Shown here in pieces: positions 11,632 to 23,275 of a stretch of DNA of 64,000 nucleotides; positions within the stretch are counted from its first letter, which is position 1; each line of letters opens with the position of its first letter. The translations under genes and the position numbers were made by a program. This DNA is from Castanea sativa (Eukaryota > Streptophyta > Magnoliopsida > Fagales > Fagaceae). The notes below the pieces were generated by a model. That model saw only the letters and a program-made list of their open reading frames with translations, searched no databases and was not told where the DNA came from. The DNA is taken from assembly GCF_040712315.1 (NCBI RefSeq), contig NC_134013.1, positions 41,712,001 through 41,776,000 on the forward strand. The letters run 5' to 3'.

Positions 11632-12274
11632 TGATGTGGGACGAAAACGCTGGCCGTTCCTGGACAGTCATCACCTCGGCAGCCGTCCAGGAGTTATCCT
11701 CAGAATGAAGGTAACGGGCAAGGCCGTCCTGAGGATGATGGCAAAGCTCCCTCTCTCGTCCATGGGATGCGCACGGTTTATCCCAAGAGGACTCGTCCAC
11801 ATAAAGATTGGTGGACGAGGATGCTATTGGAATTTAAGCACACTCGACAGAATTCCAGGACGAGGACATCATACTTAGGAAAATCTCCGAATATAATATA
11901 ATAATCTCTTATTCTACGCATAACTGTCATGTATCCGTTGTGAAATGGAAATGTAACTCTTAAACGGTTATGGCAGTTACATTTAATCCTTTTTGCCTCC
12001 TCGGATCCAGGGGAGGTTCCAGTATTCAATAACCGTTTATGGGAACGCTATATAAACACTGATCCTGACAAAGCAAAGGTATGTTCATTTTTACTCCAAA
12101 AAAGTTGGAACTCAGATAACATAGAGAGAAAAACTAACTTTGCCATCGGAGGATTTTTGGCCGGCAGCCCCGGTCGCCTTTGATTCGCTTTTCTTTCTTT
12201 CTCAGGCCGCAGAGAGAACCAGTAGTCCTTTGAAGTCCGAAGCATCCAGCCTACTGATTTTCTTGGCATCATCA
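11632..12274 (+). repeat. Gypsy-A1 5' LTR
   Basis: 643 bp, near-identical to 20834-21476. It begins TGATGTGGG and ends GCATCATCA, giving the element a slightly extended TGATG/CATCA inverted terminus. Confidence 0.95.
12049..12056 (+). promoter_or_regulatory. TATA box of Gypsy-A1 5' LTR
   Basis: TATATAAA lies 225 bases before the LTR end, the expected place for the RNA polymerase II promoter of the genomic RNA. The same motif is present in the 3' LTR and both A2 LTRs. Confidence 0.7.
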
Positions 12275-12276
12275 GT

Positions 12277-12293
12277 TGGCGCCGTCTGTGGGG
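12277..12293 (+). promoter_or_regulatory. Gypsy-A1 primer binding site
   Basis: TGGCGCCGTCTGTGGGG begins two bases after the LTR, as in many plant Tat-type gypsy elements. I did not assign the tRNA. Confidence 0.75.
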
Positions 12294-12324
12294 ACGAGTT
12301 ATTCTATCCCAGACAAAAGGCTGA

Positions 12325-15300
12325 ATGGTTCGAACAAGATCAAGGGCTACCAGCCCAGGCCACCAGGAGAGTAGGGATGCTTCCAGCAATCCCCTTCGCG
12401 ATCACAGATTAGCACCTGTAATGCAACCGCCTTCTATTCAGCACATACAATCCATGGCTGCCGCTATGGCAGAACTGACACGTCAGAACCAGGAGTTGAA
12501 TCGGGAGATCAACCTCAGGAGGCAGCATCAAGGACACATGGAGGGAAGGGCCCCAAGTCAGGAAGGAGGAGGGGAAAATGTAGAGTCCGAAGATCAAACA
12601 AGGGGTACCGCTTCAAGAAGGGTGCCGCACTTGGAAAAAGAAATGGACCAGATGAGAAAAGCCATGGATGAAATGAGGGAAAACATGAGGCGAGCAAACC
12701 CAGTAGATGATATGGTCCACTGAACGGACTCCCCTTTCACAGCTTCCGTCAACAATCACCCTCTACCCCCGAAATTCAAAATGCCTTCTTTAGACTCGTA
12801 CGATGGAAATCGCGACCCTTGCGATCACATTGCAACTTTCAAGACGACCATGCACCTGCAGGGGGTCCCAGACGAGATCATGTGCAGAGCTTTTCCCACC
12901 ACACTCAAGGGACCAGCGCGAGTGTGGTTCAGTAAGATCCCCCCAAACTTAGTGGGATCATTTGAAGAACTGAGTAAGCTGTTTGTCAACAACTTCATTA
13001 GAGGACAGCGTCACAAACGTTCCTCCTCCAGCCTGCTGACTATAGAGCAAGGGGACAATGAGAGTTTGCGATCTTTTATCACCCGGTTTAACAGAGAAGC
13101 CTTAACGGTGGACGAGATGGATGACAAGCTATTGCTGGCCGCTTTCCACAATGGGGTCAATTTTGACTTGTTCATTCATAAGCTCTACGAGCAGGAACCA
13201 TAGACTATGGCCGAGCTTGTCCATTCGGCCCAAAATTTTATGAATGCTGAAGACGCCATCATAGCCAAGAAAAGAAAAAGGGCAGAGCGCTCGGAAGTGG
13301 GCCACCACCGCTATCCGGACCAGGGACCTCGTCCAAAGAAAGTTCGGGCAGACGAGAGAAAAGATAAGGATGGTAAGAAGGCCAGTTCCTCCACGAGGAA
13401 TCAGCAATACACGACCCTGACTATGCCATTAGAGCAGGTTCTTATGCAGATCAAAGATGATCCGTCCTTGAAGTGGCCGGAAAAAATGAAGGGAGACCCC
13501 AACAAGCGTAATAGGAGCAAGTACTGCCGTTTTCACAGGGACCATGGGCATGATACAGACGAGTGCTTTGACTTGAAGCAGTAGATAGAAAATCTCATTA
13601 GACAGGGAAAATTGAGGAACTTCCTTGGACGAGAACAGAGAGATGAGAAAATGAAGGCCAAGGTGGAAGAATCATCACGCCCCCCACTAGGAGAAATAAG
13701 GGTAATTATAGGAGGAAGCTTGACGGCGCAGTCGTCCAAGTCAAGGAAGACATACCTGAAGGTGGTGCAGAACATCCAACAGTCTGGACGACCTCCTAGG
13801 ACGAGGGAGGTAGACCAACAGGCTGTTACTTTTACGGACGAGGAGGCAGGACGAATTCACCACCCACACGATGACGCAATAGTCATCACCCTACTCATCT
13901 CTGACTACACGACCAGGAGGGTATTGATAGACAATGGCAGCTCTGCAGACATTCTCTACTACCCCGCATTCCAACAAATGAGGTTAGGACGAGATCAGCT
14001 TCGACCAGTGAACTCGCCGTTGGTAGGATTCGGAGGAATGAAGGTGCAACCTGTGGGCACCATCACGTTGCCAGTGGTCGTCGGAACATATCCGCAGCAG
14101 ATAACCAAGGAGGTGAATTTCCTTGTTGTTGATTGTGCATCGTCATACAATGCAATTATTGGAAGGCCAACTTTGAACAGCTAGAAAGCGGTAACCTCTA
14201 CCTACCACCTGTCCATCAAATTCCCGACCGAGCACGGAGTAGGCCAGGTACAAGGAGACCAGCTGGCGGCCAGAGAATGCTACTTAGCTATGCTGGCCAT
14301 GGACGAGCACATGCAGGCGATGAGTATAGACGGAAGAAGGGTCGTGGCTGAGCCCACTGAAGCATTAGAGGACGTCCCTTTGGACGATAACCAGCCCGAG
14401 AAGTCTACCAGAGTTGGGGCGAGCATGGAAGAGGGGGCAAAGCACGCTTTGATTCGGTTTCTGAAGAAAAACCTCGATGTCTTTGCATGGAGTCATGAGG
14501 ACATGCCTGGCATTGATCCGAGCGTCATTACCCATAGCCTGAACGTGTGTCCCTATTCGAAACCAGTGCGTCAGAAGAGAAGAGTTTTTGCTCCCGAGCG
14601 AGACAATGCCATTAAGGAAGAGGTGCAGAAGTTGGTCGCCGCGAAGTTTATCCGAGAAGTTCATTACCCAGATTGGTTGGCAAACGTAGTCATGGTCAAG
14701 AAAGCCAATGGCAAGTGGCGGATGTGCGTGGACTTCACTGATCTAAACAAAGCTTGCCCCAAGGATAGCTACCCATTGCCACGCATTGACCAGTTAGTGG
14801 ACTCGACGGCAGGTCACAGGATACTTAGCTTCATGGACGCTTTCTCAGGGTATAACCAGATTCAGATGAATGAAGCGGATCAGGAGAAGACCTCATTCGT
14901 CACGAGCCAAGGGTTGTATTGCTACAAGGTTATGCCCTTCGGTTTGAAGAACGCGGGGGCGACCTACCAAAGGCTGGTTAACCATATGTTCCCTCCTCAA
15001 ATCGGGCGAAATGTGGAGGTTTATGTGGACGACATGCTGGTGAAGAGCCAGGACGAGGATAAACATCTTGACGACCTTCAAGAGACTTTTGATACGTTGC
15101 GACGGTACCACATGAAATTAAATCCGAGCAAGTGTGCTTTCTGGGTTTCATCGGGTAAATTCTTGGGGTTTATGGTGTCGCACAGAGGAATTGAGGTGAA
15201 TCCGGATAAAATCCAGGCGATACTGAACATAGAGCCACCGAAAAATATCAAGGAAGTCCAGTCTCTTACTGGACGAGTCGCCGCCCTCAACAGGTTTGTA

Positions 15301-17517
15301 TCGAAAGCTACTGACAAATGTTTACCATTCTTTAAAGTCCTTAGGAAGGCTTTTGAATGGACGGACGAGTGTCAAAAGGCCTTCCAAGACTTGAAGACGT
15401 ATCTGATGACGGCACCACTGTTGAGTCCGTCTGTACCTGGGGAAGAGTTGTACTTGTACTTGGCAGTGTCCCCACACGCGGTAAGCTCAGCGTTAGTCAG
15501 AGAAGAGGGGAGAGTCCAGAAGCCGGTCTATTACACAAGCCACGCAATGAGAGGGGCAGAAGGACGATACCCGATGATGGAGAAACTAGCCTTCGCATTA
15601 ATCACGGCTTCTAGGAAGCTGAGACATTATTTCCAGGCACACGTCATCAACGTCCTGACAGACCATCCTATAAAAAAGGCGATGAGCAAGTTGGAAACTG
15701 CTGGACGGCTAGTACAGTGGGCCGTTGAGCTCAGCGAGTTTGATGTCAGGTACCTCCCGAGGAGCACAATAAAAGCGCAAGCATTGGTAGATTTCATTGC
15801 AGAATTTACCCCCAGTCAGGACGAGCTGAACAAGGACGAAGGAAATGAAATGTGGGTGGTTAATGTAGATGGATCGTCCACAATGTATGCAGGAGGGATT
15901 GGAATTGTATTGAAGTCCCCTGAGGGTGAGCTGGAGTATGCGGCCCGCCTGCAGTATCCAACTACCAACAACGAGGCTGAGTACGAGGCTTTACTCAAGG
16001 GGTTGGAATTGGCCAAGTCCTTAGGGGCGGAGTTGTTAACAATCAGAGGAGACTCTCAACTGGTCATTAACCAAGTAAATGGGATGTGTGATGTCAAGGA
16101 GGATCGAATGAAGAAGTACCTTAACAAAGTGAAACGCCTTGCCCGAAAATTTTCAACCATAAGTTTTATTCAACTTCCCAGGGAGGAGAATGCGGAAGCG
16201 GACGCCTTGGCGAAAGCCGCCTCGGCAGGGGTCATAGACGAGTTCGGCGACATCCAGTACATGCCGAGCATAGACATCCCTGACATACAGCAGATAGGAG
16301 GAGGAGAGAATTGGATGAGTCCGATAATAATTTACCTCAAGGATGGGAGGCTTCCAGAGGACAAGGATGAGGCGAGAAAGTTAAGGGTCAGGTCGGCCAA
16401 GTATGTCCTCATTAATGAAGTATTGTACAAGCGAGGCTTTTCCCAACCCTACTTAAGATGCTTGGCTCCTGACGAGTCAAACTCTGTTCTAAGGGAAGTT
16501 CATGAAGGATCGTGTGGAAATCATTCAGGGGCAAGGTCCCTTGTCCATAAGGTTGTCCGTGCAGGCTACTATTGGCCAACAATGCAGGCAGACGCTAAAG
16601 CCTATGTCAAGGTATGTGACCAATGCCAGCGCTATAGCAACGTGCCTAGACAGCCGTCAGAATACCATACCCCAATGACGGCCCCATGGCCCTTTGCACA
16701 GTGGGGCTTGGATATCCTGGGTCCTTTCCCCGTAGGAATAGATTACTTTACCAAGTGGGTAGAAGCCGAGCCTCTTGCAGAAATCACTCAGCAGAACGTG
16801 AAAAATTTCGTATGGAAGAATATCCTATGTAGGTTCGGAGTACCCAGGGTGTTAGTATCTGACAACGGACGTCAATTTGACAACGCACCCTTCAGGGACT
16901 TTTGCAATCATTTTGGAATCAAGAATCACTATTCTTCACCCTCCCATCCACAGGCAAATGGGCAAGCAGAAGTAGCAAACCGATCCCTGTTGAAAATCAT
17001 CAAGACTCGGCTTGAGGGGGCAAAAGGGATATGGCCAGACGAGCTACCAGGTGTTCTTTGGGCCTATAGGACGACTGCACGAACTCCGACAGAAGAGACC
17101 CCTTTTAAACTAGCCTATGGGAGTGAAGCTGTCATACCAGCAGAGGTCCATATGGCAAGTTACCGAGTGATGGAGTACCAGGAGAAAGACAGCGGGGAAC
17201 AACTTCGCCTTGACCTCGATCTTATTGATGAGGTAAGAATGGATGCGGAGCAAAGGACGGCAAGGTACAAAAATCTCATGGCCAGACAGCATGACGCCAT
17301 GGTAAAACCCAGACGTTTCAGTGTGGGGGACCTTGTCCTCAAGAGGGTCTCCTTGGCGACCAGGAACCCAGCTCATGGAAAACTGGGACCCACTTGGGAA
17401 GGACCCTACAGGGTAATCAACTGCAAAAGGCAGGGGTCCTACTACCTGGAGGCCCTGGACGGGCGGAAGTTAGAGCATCCTTGGAACGTGGAACATCTGC
17501 GAAGGTACTATCAGTGA
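12325..17517 (+). pseudogene. Gypsy-A1 gag-pol (gag, protease, RT, RNase H, second RNase H, integrase)
   Basis: One frame runs from ATG 12325 to TGA 17517 (about 1730 codons), interrupted only by TGA at 12721 and TAG at 13201, 13582 and 14182. Order: gag domain (about 12781-13170); CxxH-type knuckle with [16 protein letters not shown] (13522-13570); aspartic protease with DNGSSAD (near 13930); reverse transcriptase with YVDD (15022-15033); RNase H; a second RNase H with VNVDGSS (Asp at 15868), the Tat hallmark; integrase zinc finger (about 16500-16640); and integrase core with Asp 16711, Asp 16861 and Glu 16969. About 11 residues are missing after GPFPV near 16735 compared with Gypsy-B, probably inactivating the integrase. 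All four stops have restored sense codons in A2, or a Trp/Gln in the family. Confidence 0.95.
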
Positions 17518-18200
17518 TGAGCGGGACGAGGGAAGTCAGTGGCAAAATTACAGTTGTGATTTGCGTGTTTGCTTATATTTACTTTTGCTTTTACTACTAT
17601 TATGGTGTGTCATGAATAAAAGTGCTAAGGCATGCTCGTCCAAGCCTCCTTTTTTAAACAAAAATGAGGACAAAGCAAAGGGAAAAATGCGAAGGCCTTC
17701 TCGTCCAAAGCTTTCCTTTAAAAAGGATAAAGCAAGAGAAAGAAGCCAAGGATTGCTCGTCCAAAGCTTTCCATCAAAAAAAAAAGGGTAAAGCAAAAGG
17801 AAAAAGGCCAAGGCCCACTCGTCTAAGAAAGAAAAGTAAGCCTTAAGGTATAACATTCCAGAGACGAGCACTCGTCAAGACGAGAAAACATAAACATTAT
17901 AAACTGCTTTCGAGAAGGCGAATAATAATTGCCTAAAGGGCAGGCCAAAGTAATGCTGTCATCATCAGTCCTAAGTGGGTCGTCCATAAAAAGATTGTAG
18001 ACGGTCATTCAACACTTAGAGCATTGTTTAAAAGACAATGACATAAATGATAACAAACAAAGAAGATATTCTTTAACTTGAAAAGGGTAGACGGCCACCA
18101 TCTAAAAACCCTTATAAAATGACAAGTAAAAGACATTGTTCATAAGCTCGTCTAGAACACTCTAGACGAGGAAATTGTACTTGAATAACATTTCAAATTC
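17518..18200 (+). other. Gypsy-A1 post-pol spacer
   Basis: Besides the tandem repeat, this holds AT-rich sequence and, on the minus strand, the likely 3' UTR and polyadenylation zone of the antisense gene. A poly-A run at about 18218-18231 (poly-T on the antisense transcript) lies at the gene end. I see no separate gene. Confidence 0.5.
17620..17850. repeat. Tandem repeat between pol and antisense gene, Gypsy-A1
   Basis: About 3.5 degenerate units of roughly 55-65 bp, each opening with CTCGTCCAAG and running into purine-rich AAAGCAAAGGAAAAA and AAGGCC. The homologous block in A2 (27256-27580) has more units, so copy number varies between insertions. The frames it produces on both strands are incidental. 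Confidence 0.8.
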
Positions 18201-20453
18201 TTAAATACATTTAAAAAGAAAAAAAAAAAAAAGAGCTAAGTGACAATGACAGTCGGTTAAAATACAGAAACATCTTCTTCGAGAGGAAGGGGCATCAGCA
18301 TTAGGGTCGTCCTGGGCTGGTCTGGTGGAAGCGTCGTCCTCAATGTTGACATCGTCTGAACCTGTGTGGACGAGAGAACTTGTAGCAGCAGCAAGGTTGA
18401 GCTTGATGACGCTAAAGTCAACTTCAGGAAAGCTGTCCATAGCGTCCATCCTAAAGTCCTCAAACCCTGCTGCGTAGTTTGTGTCCATCAGGTCAGTAAA
18501 CTCCTTGGACGCCTTGAATTCCTCCACTGCCTCATCTTTAGCTTTCTTAAGAAGGAGATTCAGCTCGTCATTCTCCTTTTGAAGAAGCTCCAGACGGTCA
18601 TCCTTCTTGGTAGCGTTGGACTTCAGCTCCCCCACCAAAGCCTTCAACTCCTCAGCCTCGTCCTTGGCCTTGTTCGCCACCTCCGCCCACGTCCTACAAT
18701 CGTTCTTGATCTCTTCTATTCTTTTCTCTAGAAGGATCCTCATCCTGTCCATCTCTGTGGCATGCCTGGACGCAGCAATGAACTTTGACATTGCCTACAT
18801 GGAAAAATGGAAAGTTCAGAAGATAGAATGGGCAAACATGGATGAACCAGGACAAGGAAAAATGCTCACCTTGAAGAGATCGTGGACGCCGGAGTGTTCG
18901 AACTGTTTCAAGGACATGTCGTAGCACGCAGCTACGTCCTCGCCTTTCACAGCCTCTTGGAATCGTTTCCAAGCCAGATCCTCACTCTCCAATAAATTGG
19001 TAGAACTCCTTTGAGGCTGAGACGAGTCAAGAGCAGGAGACTTGGACGGAGTGACGCTAAGGGGTGTGGACGAGTCTACGTCAACGACCAGGACGGGCGG
19101 CTGGGAAGGAGGATCAGGCCTAGCAGTTTCAGGCCTAGACGACCCAGACTTAGCCTTCTTCCCTCGACGACTTGGCAAGCTAGCCAAGTCCACATGCTTA
19201 GACAAGCTCTTCCTTTTCTCTCCAGAAACAAGACGAGGTTGGGGTTGAGGATCAGATCTAGTTGCCTCATCGACCACTTCCTTCCCCTTGTTTCCCTTCA
19301 TGGTTGCCATTCCTAAAAATAATAATAATAATAATATAAATAATAATAATAAAAGTAAAACAAAAATGGAAAACGCATATCTTAAAAGGAGCACTCACGT
19401 CTACGGGTAGTTAGCTCGTGTGCTAAGGCTTCGACGGACGGTTCAGGGCCAAGTCCCCACTTGTGTAGACGCTTAAGGGTCACTAACGAGTGAAAGTCTC
19501 GTTTAGAATGTAGACGGGCCCTGTGGACGCGATCTCGGTGGAACTTGCTTAGAGAAGGTCGTCCAACGGCTGGTAAGGGAAGAAAGAAGTTGTGGTTAGA
19601 CCAACGTCCAAAGAGAATAATAAAAAGAAAACAAAAATGAAGAGCATAACATACCTTCTGGACGAAGGTTCCCTATGTCTCTAGTATAAGGAGCAAAAGA
19701 GTCTTTACCAACCTCAACGGGATGCCCCGCCTAGAAACCAGAGACGAAGAAAAATTCCGTCTTCTAGTTTCTGTCAGACGAGGGCAAAGATTTAATCAGT
19801 CTATAGTCATTGCCCCTGGCTGTGAACTGATGGAAGCCTCGAGATTGATTTATCTCGGAGGGTTTATAGCAGTACAAGAACTCGTCCACGGTGATAGGAC
19901 GGTCCCCGTCAAACACCTCCATCCATAAGACTTGCATGGAGACAATTAGTCTCCATGCGTTGGGGTTAAGCTGACACACTCCCAAGCCTAGCCTAGTGAG
20001 TAATTCCCTAGCAAAGGCATTCAAAGGAAGTCTAAGCCCCCCCAACAAATAAGCCTCATAGACACCTATCCCAAAACGAGGCTGGCAACACCATTCACCT
20101 CGGACAGCTAACCTAAGGTTTAGATCATCAGGAATCTGAAACCAAGTCCTAAGGGCGTCTAACCTTCTCTCGTCCGTCCTAGAAGGAACCTCTAGAGCAC
20201 AACTATACACAGTTTCCCGTTCGTCCAAAGGGGAGGACGGCGGGGAGCTCGTCGAGGTGTCAGCCCCAGAGGCTGTCCTCGTCCTAACACTCTCTTGAAA
20301 GATTTCTACGGGGATTCCAGGAACCCCAGATGTGTACTCCTCGGTTGTATGACCACTACTACTATTGACATTACTAGAAGTATCATAGCTAGAGTCGTCG
20401 TGGTACTCGTCTATGGCCTTGGCCACACTGTCGCTAGACGAGCAGGAGGCCAT
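18201..20453 (-). pseudogene. Gypsy-A1 antisense gene, four exons, PF04195-like plus coiled coil
   Basis: Exons on the minus strand: 20453-19655, 19569-19399, 19312-18870 and 18794-18201. The introns of 85, 86 and 75 bp all start GT and end AG, with phases 1,1,0. Protein regions: Ser/Asp-rich N-terminus; a domain (about residues 95-225) with LRTWFQIPDDL, YLLGGLRLPLNAF and NAWRLIVSMQVLW, resembling Pfam 'putative gypsy type transposon'; a Lys/Arg-rich, possibly nuclear-targeting segment in exon 3; and a coiled coil of charged heptads in exon 4 (MDRMRILLEKRIEEIKND onward). One premature TAG replaces a Trp codon at about 19761-19763. The A2 copy stops after APSS where this copy reads CGA and continues to 18201. 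Function is unknown. It lies antisense to the retrotransposon RNA between pol and the 3' LTR. Confidence 0.8.
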
Positions 20454-20623
20454 TGAAAACGCCCTAACACTTCAAAAGGAAAGCTACAATAAGTATAGAA
20501 AGATTACCTGGCTCTAGACGAAGGACACTAAAGACGCTGAGGATATTTCTTAGACGAAGCGACGGACGAGAGTGTCAAAGCAGAAAATTTGAAAAAGTGA
20601 AAGGGGCATGAGAGGGAAATCAC

Positions 20624-20631
20624 TATTTATA
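20624..20631 (-). promoter_or_regulatory. TATA box of Gypsy-A1 antisense gene
   Basis: TATAAATA on the minus strand, about 170 bases before the ATG. It is conserved at the same distance in A2 (24470-24477). Together with the introns this argues for an independent RNA polymerase II gene. Confidence 0.7.
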
Positions 20632-20748
20632 GGCAGAAAAGTCTCGGTAACCGCAACGACGGAACCAACTAAAAGGTGACACGTGGCGCACGCTTCGAAG
20701 GAATAAAAACAGATGACTGGTCCCCTATGGATGCGCGACACGCAATGC

Positions 20749-20765
20749 AAAAAAAAAAAAAAAAA
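20749..20765. repeat. A17 homopolymer upstream of antisense gene
   Basis: 17 A on the plus strand. The homologous tract in A2 is 51 bases long (24302-24352). Confidence 0.9.
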
Positions 20766-20822
20766 GGTAAAGGGGAATGAACTCATCCTAAAATCTGTCG
20801 ATACATTGCATAACTCCTGGAC

Positions 20823-20833
20823 GAGGGGGCAAC
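20823..20833 (+). promoter_or_regulatory. Gypsy-A1 polypurine tract
   Basis: GAGGGGGCAAC sits directly before the 3' LTR start, the usual primer for plus-strand cDNA. The reverse complement follows the A2 LTR at 24233. Confidence 0.75.
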
Positions 20834-21476
20834 TGATGTGGGACGAAAACGCTGGCCGTTCCTGGACGGTCGTCACCTCGGCAGCCGTCCAGGAGTTATC
20901 CTCAGAATGAGGGTAACGGGCAAGGCCGTCCTGAGGATGATGGCGAAGCTCCCTCTCTCGTCCATGGGATGCGCACGGTTTATCCCAAGAGGACTCGTCC
21001 ACATAAAGATTGGTGGACGAGGATGCTATTGGAATTCAAGCACACTCGACGGAATTCCAGGACGAGGACATCATACTTAGGAAAATCTCCGAATATAATA
21101 TAATAATCCCTTATTCTACGCATAACTGTCATGTATCCGTTGTGAAATGGAAATGTAACTCCTAAACGGTTATGGCAGTTACATTTAATCCTTTTTGCCT
21201 CCTCGGATCCAGGGTAGGTTCCAGTATTCAATAACCGTTTATGGGAACGCTATATAAACACTGATCCTGACAAAGCAAAGGTATGTTCATTTTTACTCCA
21301 AAAAAGTTGGAACTCAGATAACATAGAGAGAAAAACTAACTTTACCATCGGAGGATTTTTGGCCGGCAGCCCCGGTCGCCTTTAATTCGCTTTTCTTTCT
21401 TTCTCAGGCCGTAGAGAGAACCAGTAGTCCTTTGAAGTCCGAAGCATCCAGCCTACTGATTTTCTTGGCATCATCA
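20834..21476 (+). repeat. Gypsy-A1 3' LTR
   Basis: 643 bp, TGATGTGGG to GCATCATCA, followed by the ATATC target duplication. About 12 differences from the 5' LTR, counted by eye. Confidence 0.95.
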
Positions 21477-21881
21477 ATATCTTTTATGACTAAATCACTT
21501 AAATCACATACTATGCATCTCATGGACTATTTGATAATGTCCCAATATTCATGTTACCATTATTTTTAGATAATAATAAAATAACTTTATTAATCACAAC
21601 ATTAAGTCATACATAATGTCATACATAGCAACATACAATAGCATTTAAGGGCATACATCCTAACACTATCATTTAGACATCATTTTGTACACTTTACGAC
21701 TCGGGCCCCCGTTCCCCAATGATGCTAAAATTTTAAGACCCAAGGTTGGTTTAGGGCCTAATCAGATGTTAAATTGACTTGAGAAATGTTAAAATGAAAA
21801 ATATAACATCTAATGAGTGAATAAATCTATTTTTTGAAAAGTGAAGTTAAGGAAGCCTTGTGTGCGCAGCCATGATGCATG

Positions 21882-23275
21882 TGTTAGGATTAATGCCTTG
21901 TATGATGCTATGTATGATATTATGTATGACATTATCTATGACATGATATATGACTTAATATTGTGATTGATAAATTTTTTTTTTTATAATTATCTAAAAT
22001 AATGGTAACATGAATATTTGGACATTATTATATAGTCCATGAGATGCAAAGTATGTGATTTATGTGATTTAGTCACAGAAGATATAAGTCACAAGTTCTT
22101 TGTAAACTCAAATTTTATAGTTCGTAGTCGATGATGAAATTAGGCATTTTATCTGCGAAAACTATAATGTATCAACTAAGATGATTTGTCTTGATCATGG
22201 AAGTGGGGACTTCTAGTTGATATGTTTTAAGAGTTAAGACATATTGAACTGGACCGTTGTGAGATTTATTATTCTCCTAACGACTGTCAAATGAATAATA
22301 AATCTCACGACTTCTATTTATATGAACTCTTAATCCTGAGAGAATAATGGACCTGATCATGAAGTGTAGGTTGCTTTGATATATCAGGGTGAGGTCTAAA
22401 GAAACGATCAAAACCTCAATATGTTGGGTAATCACATTTAGTGTTGATGGAACATATATTCTCGAGATGGAATTTATAGTCTCTTAATGGAGATATAAAA
22501 TATTCCCTTGAGATAAGTTTAATGGGTTCAGTTATTCAAAGAGTTAGGCCTAACCACTTTGGTAAGAAATTACTAAAGTATATATTTATGAAATTGGATT
22601 TCATAAATATATAATGAATAACTTTAAAGGATTAAACCGGGTACTCAAGGATAAGATGTAGTAATTTACAAAGTGGCAGTCTACATTCATGACTTTGTAT
22701 TACTACAAATATTTTATGATGGGGTTGCATGTATAATAAAGTATTGGGATATAATTTATAAATAAGGCCTAGAGTGCAACTATATTTATATAGTGATATT
22801 AAATATAGTTAATGGTAACTTTGGACTTGTCAAGAGTTGACAAAAAAGCCCAAGGCCCATTGGAGCTAGTGTCTTATTGGTCCCTTTTGGTCCCACTCCA
22901 AGCCACACACTAAAGCCCAATTGGAAAGGCCTGAAAGGCTAGCCCAATTAGATAATCAGTTATAAGGAGATAAACATATAGATTTTTGATGTATGAAAAA
23001 GAGAGACATCATTGTGAAATGATGTGTATGTGAGAGATAGACACTCTATCTTTCTCCCTTGAAAAACTGATTGAGAGACCACACATCTTGAGCATAAAGT
23101 GGAATTGGAGTGAAAATTAAAAGTGTTCCTAGTACTTCAATCTTTGGTTTTGAATTTCACCGCACCAAAGTATGCTCTCTTGTTCTAGAATTCTTACATT
23201 TACATAGCACATGTTATCAATTGCGAATGGAGTAGATTTATTAATTTTTCGCTACGTACATGTATACTTCCATCA
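21882..23275 (+). mobile_element. Copia-2 solo LTR (copy D)
   Basis: 1394 bp in plus orientation, TGTTAGGATT to TTCCATCA, with exact 5-bp target duplication GCATG at 21877-21881 and 23276-23280. No internal region is attached. Confidence 0.92.

Larger units (their letters stand above)
11632..21476 (+). mobile_element. Gypsy-A1: complete Tat-type LTR retrotransposon
   Basis: A 9845-bp element with two 643-bp LTRs (TGATGTGGG to GCATCATCA), target duplication ATATC (11627-11631 and 21477-21481), primer binding site, gag-pol on the plus strand, a tandem repeat, a four-exon gene on the minus strand, and a purine tract before the 3' LTR. Reading both LTRs by eye I count about 12 differences in 643 positions, 11 of them transitions, so insertion is fairly recent. 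Gag-pol carries four premature stops and a small deletion in the integrase core, so the copy is structurally complete but not functional. Confidence 0.95.
10401..21665 (-). mobile_element. Copia-2 solo LTR (copy C), split by Gypsy-A1
   Basis: LTR sequence occupies 10401-11631 and 21482-21665, together 1415 bp in minus orientation. It begins TGATGG and ends CCTAACA, with the 5-bp duplication CTATC on both sides (10396-10400 and 21666-21670). Gypsy-A1 sits inside it and duplicated ATATC of the LTR. Excising Gypsy-A1 restores a sequence collinear with the other Copia-2 LTRs. Confidence 0.9.

Noticed and set aside
15357..15614. Alternative frame inside Gypsy-A1 RNase H (also 28569-28940)
   Set aside because: Overlaps a recognisable pol domain in another frame; composition is that of a shadow.
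18366..18731. Open frames on the strand opposite exon 4 of the antisense gene (also 26370-26735)
   Set aside because: These are shadows: the proven frame has splice sites, a coiled-coil pattern and phase agreement, and the opposite frame has none.
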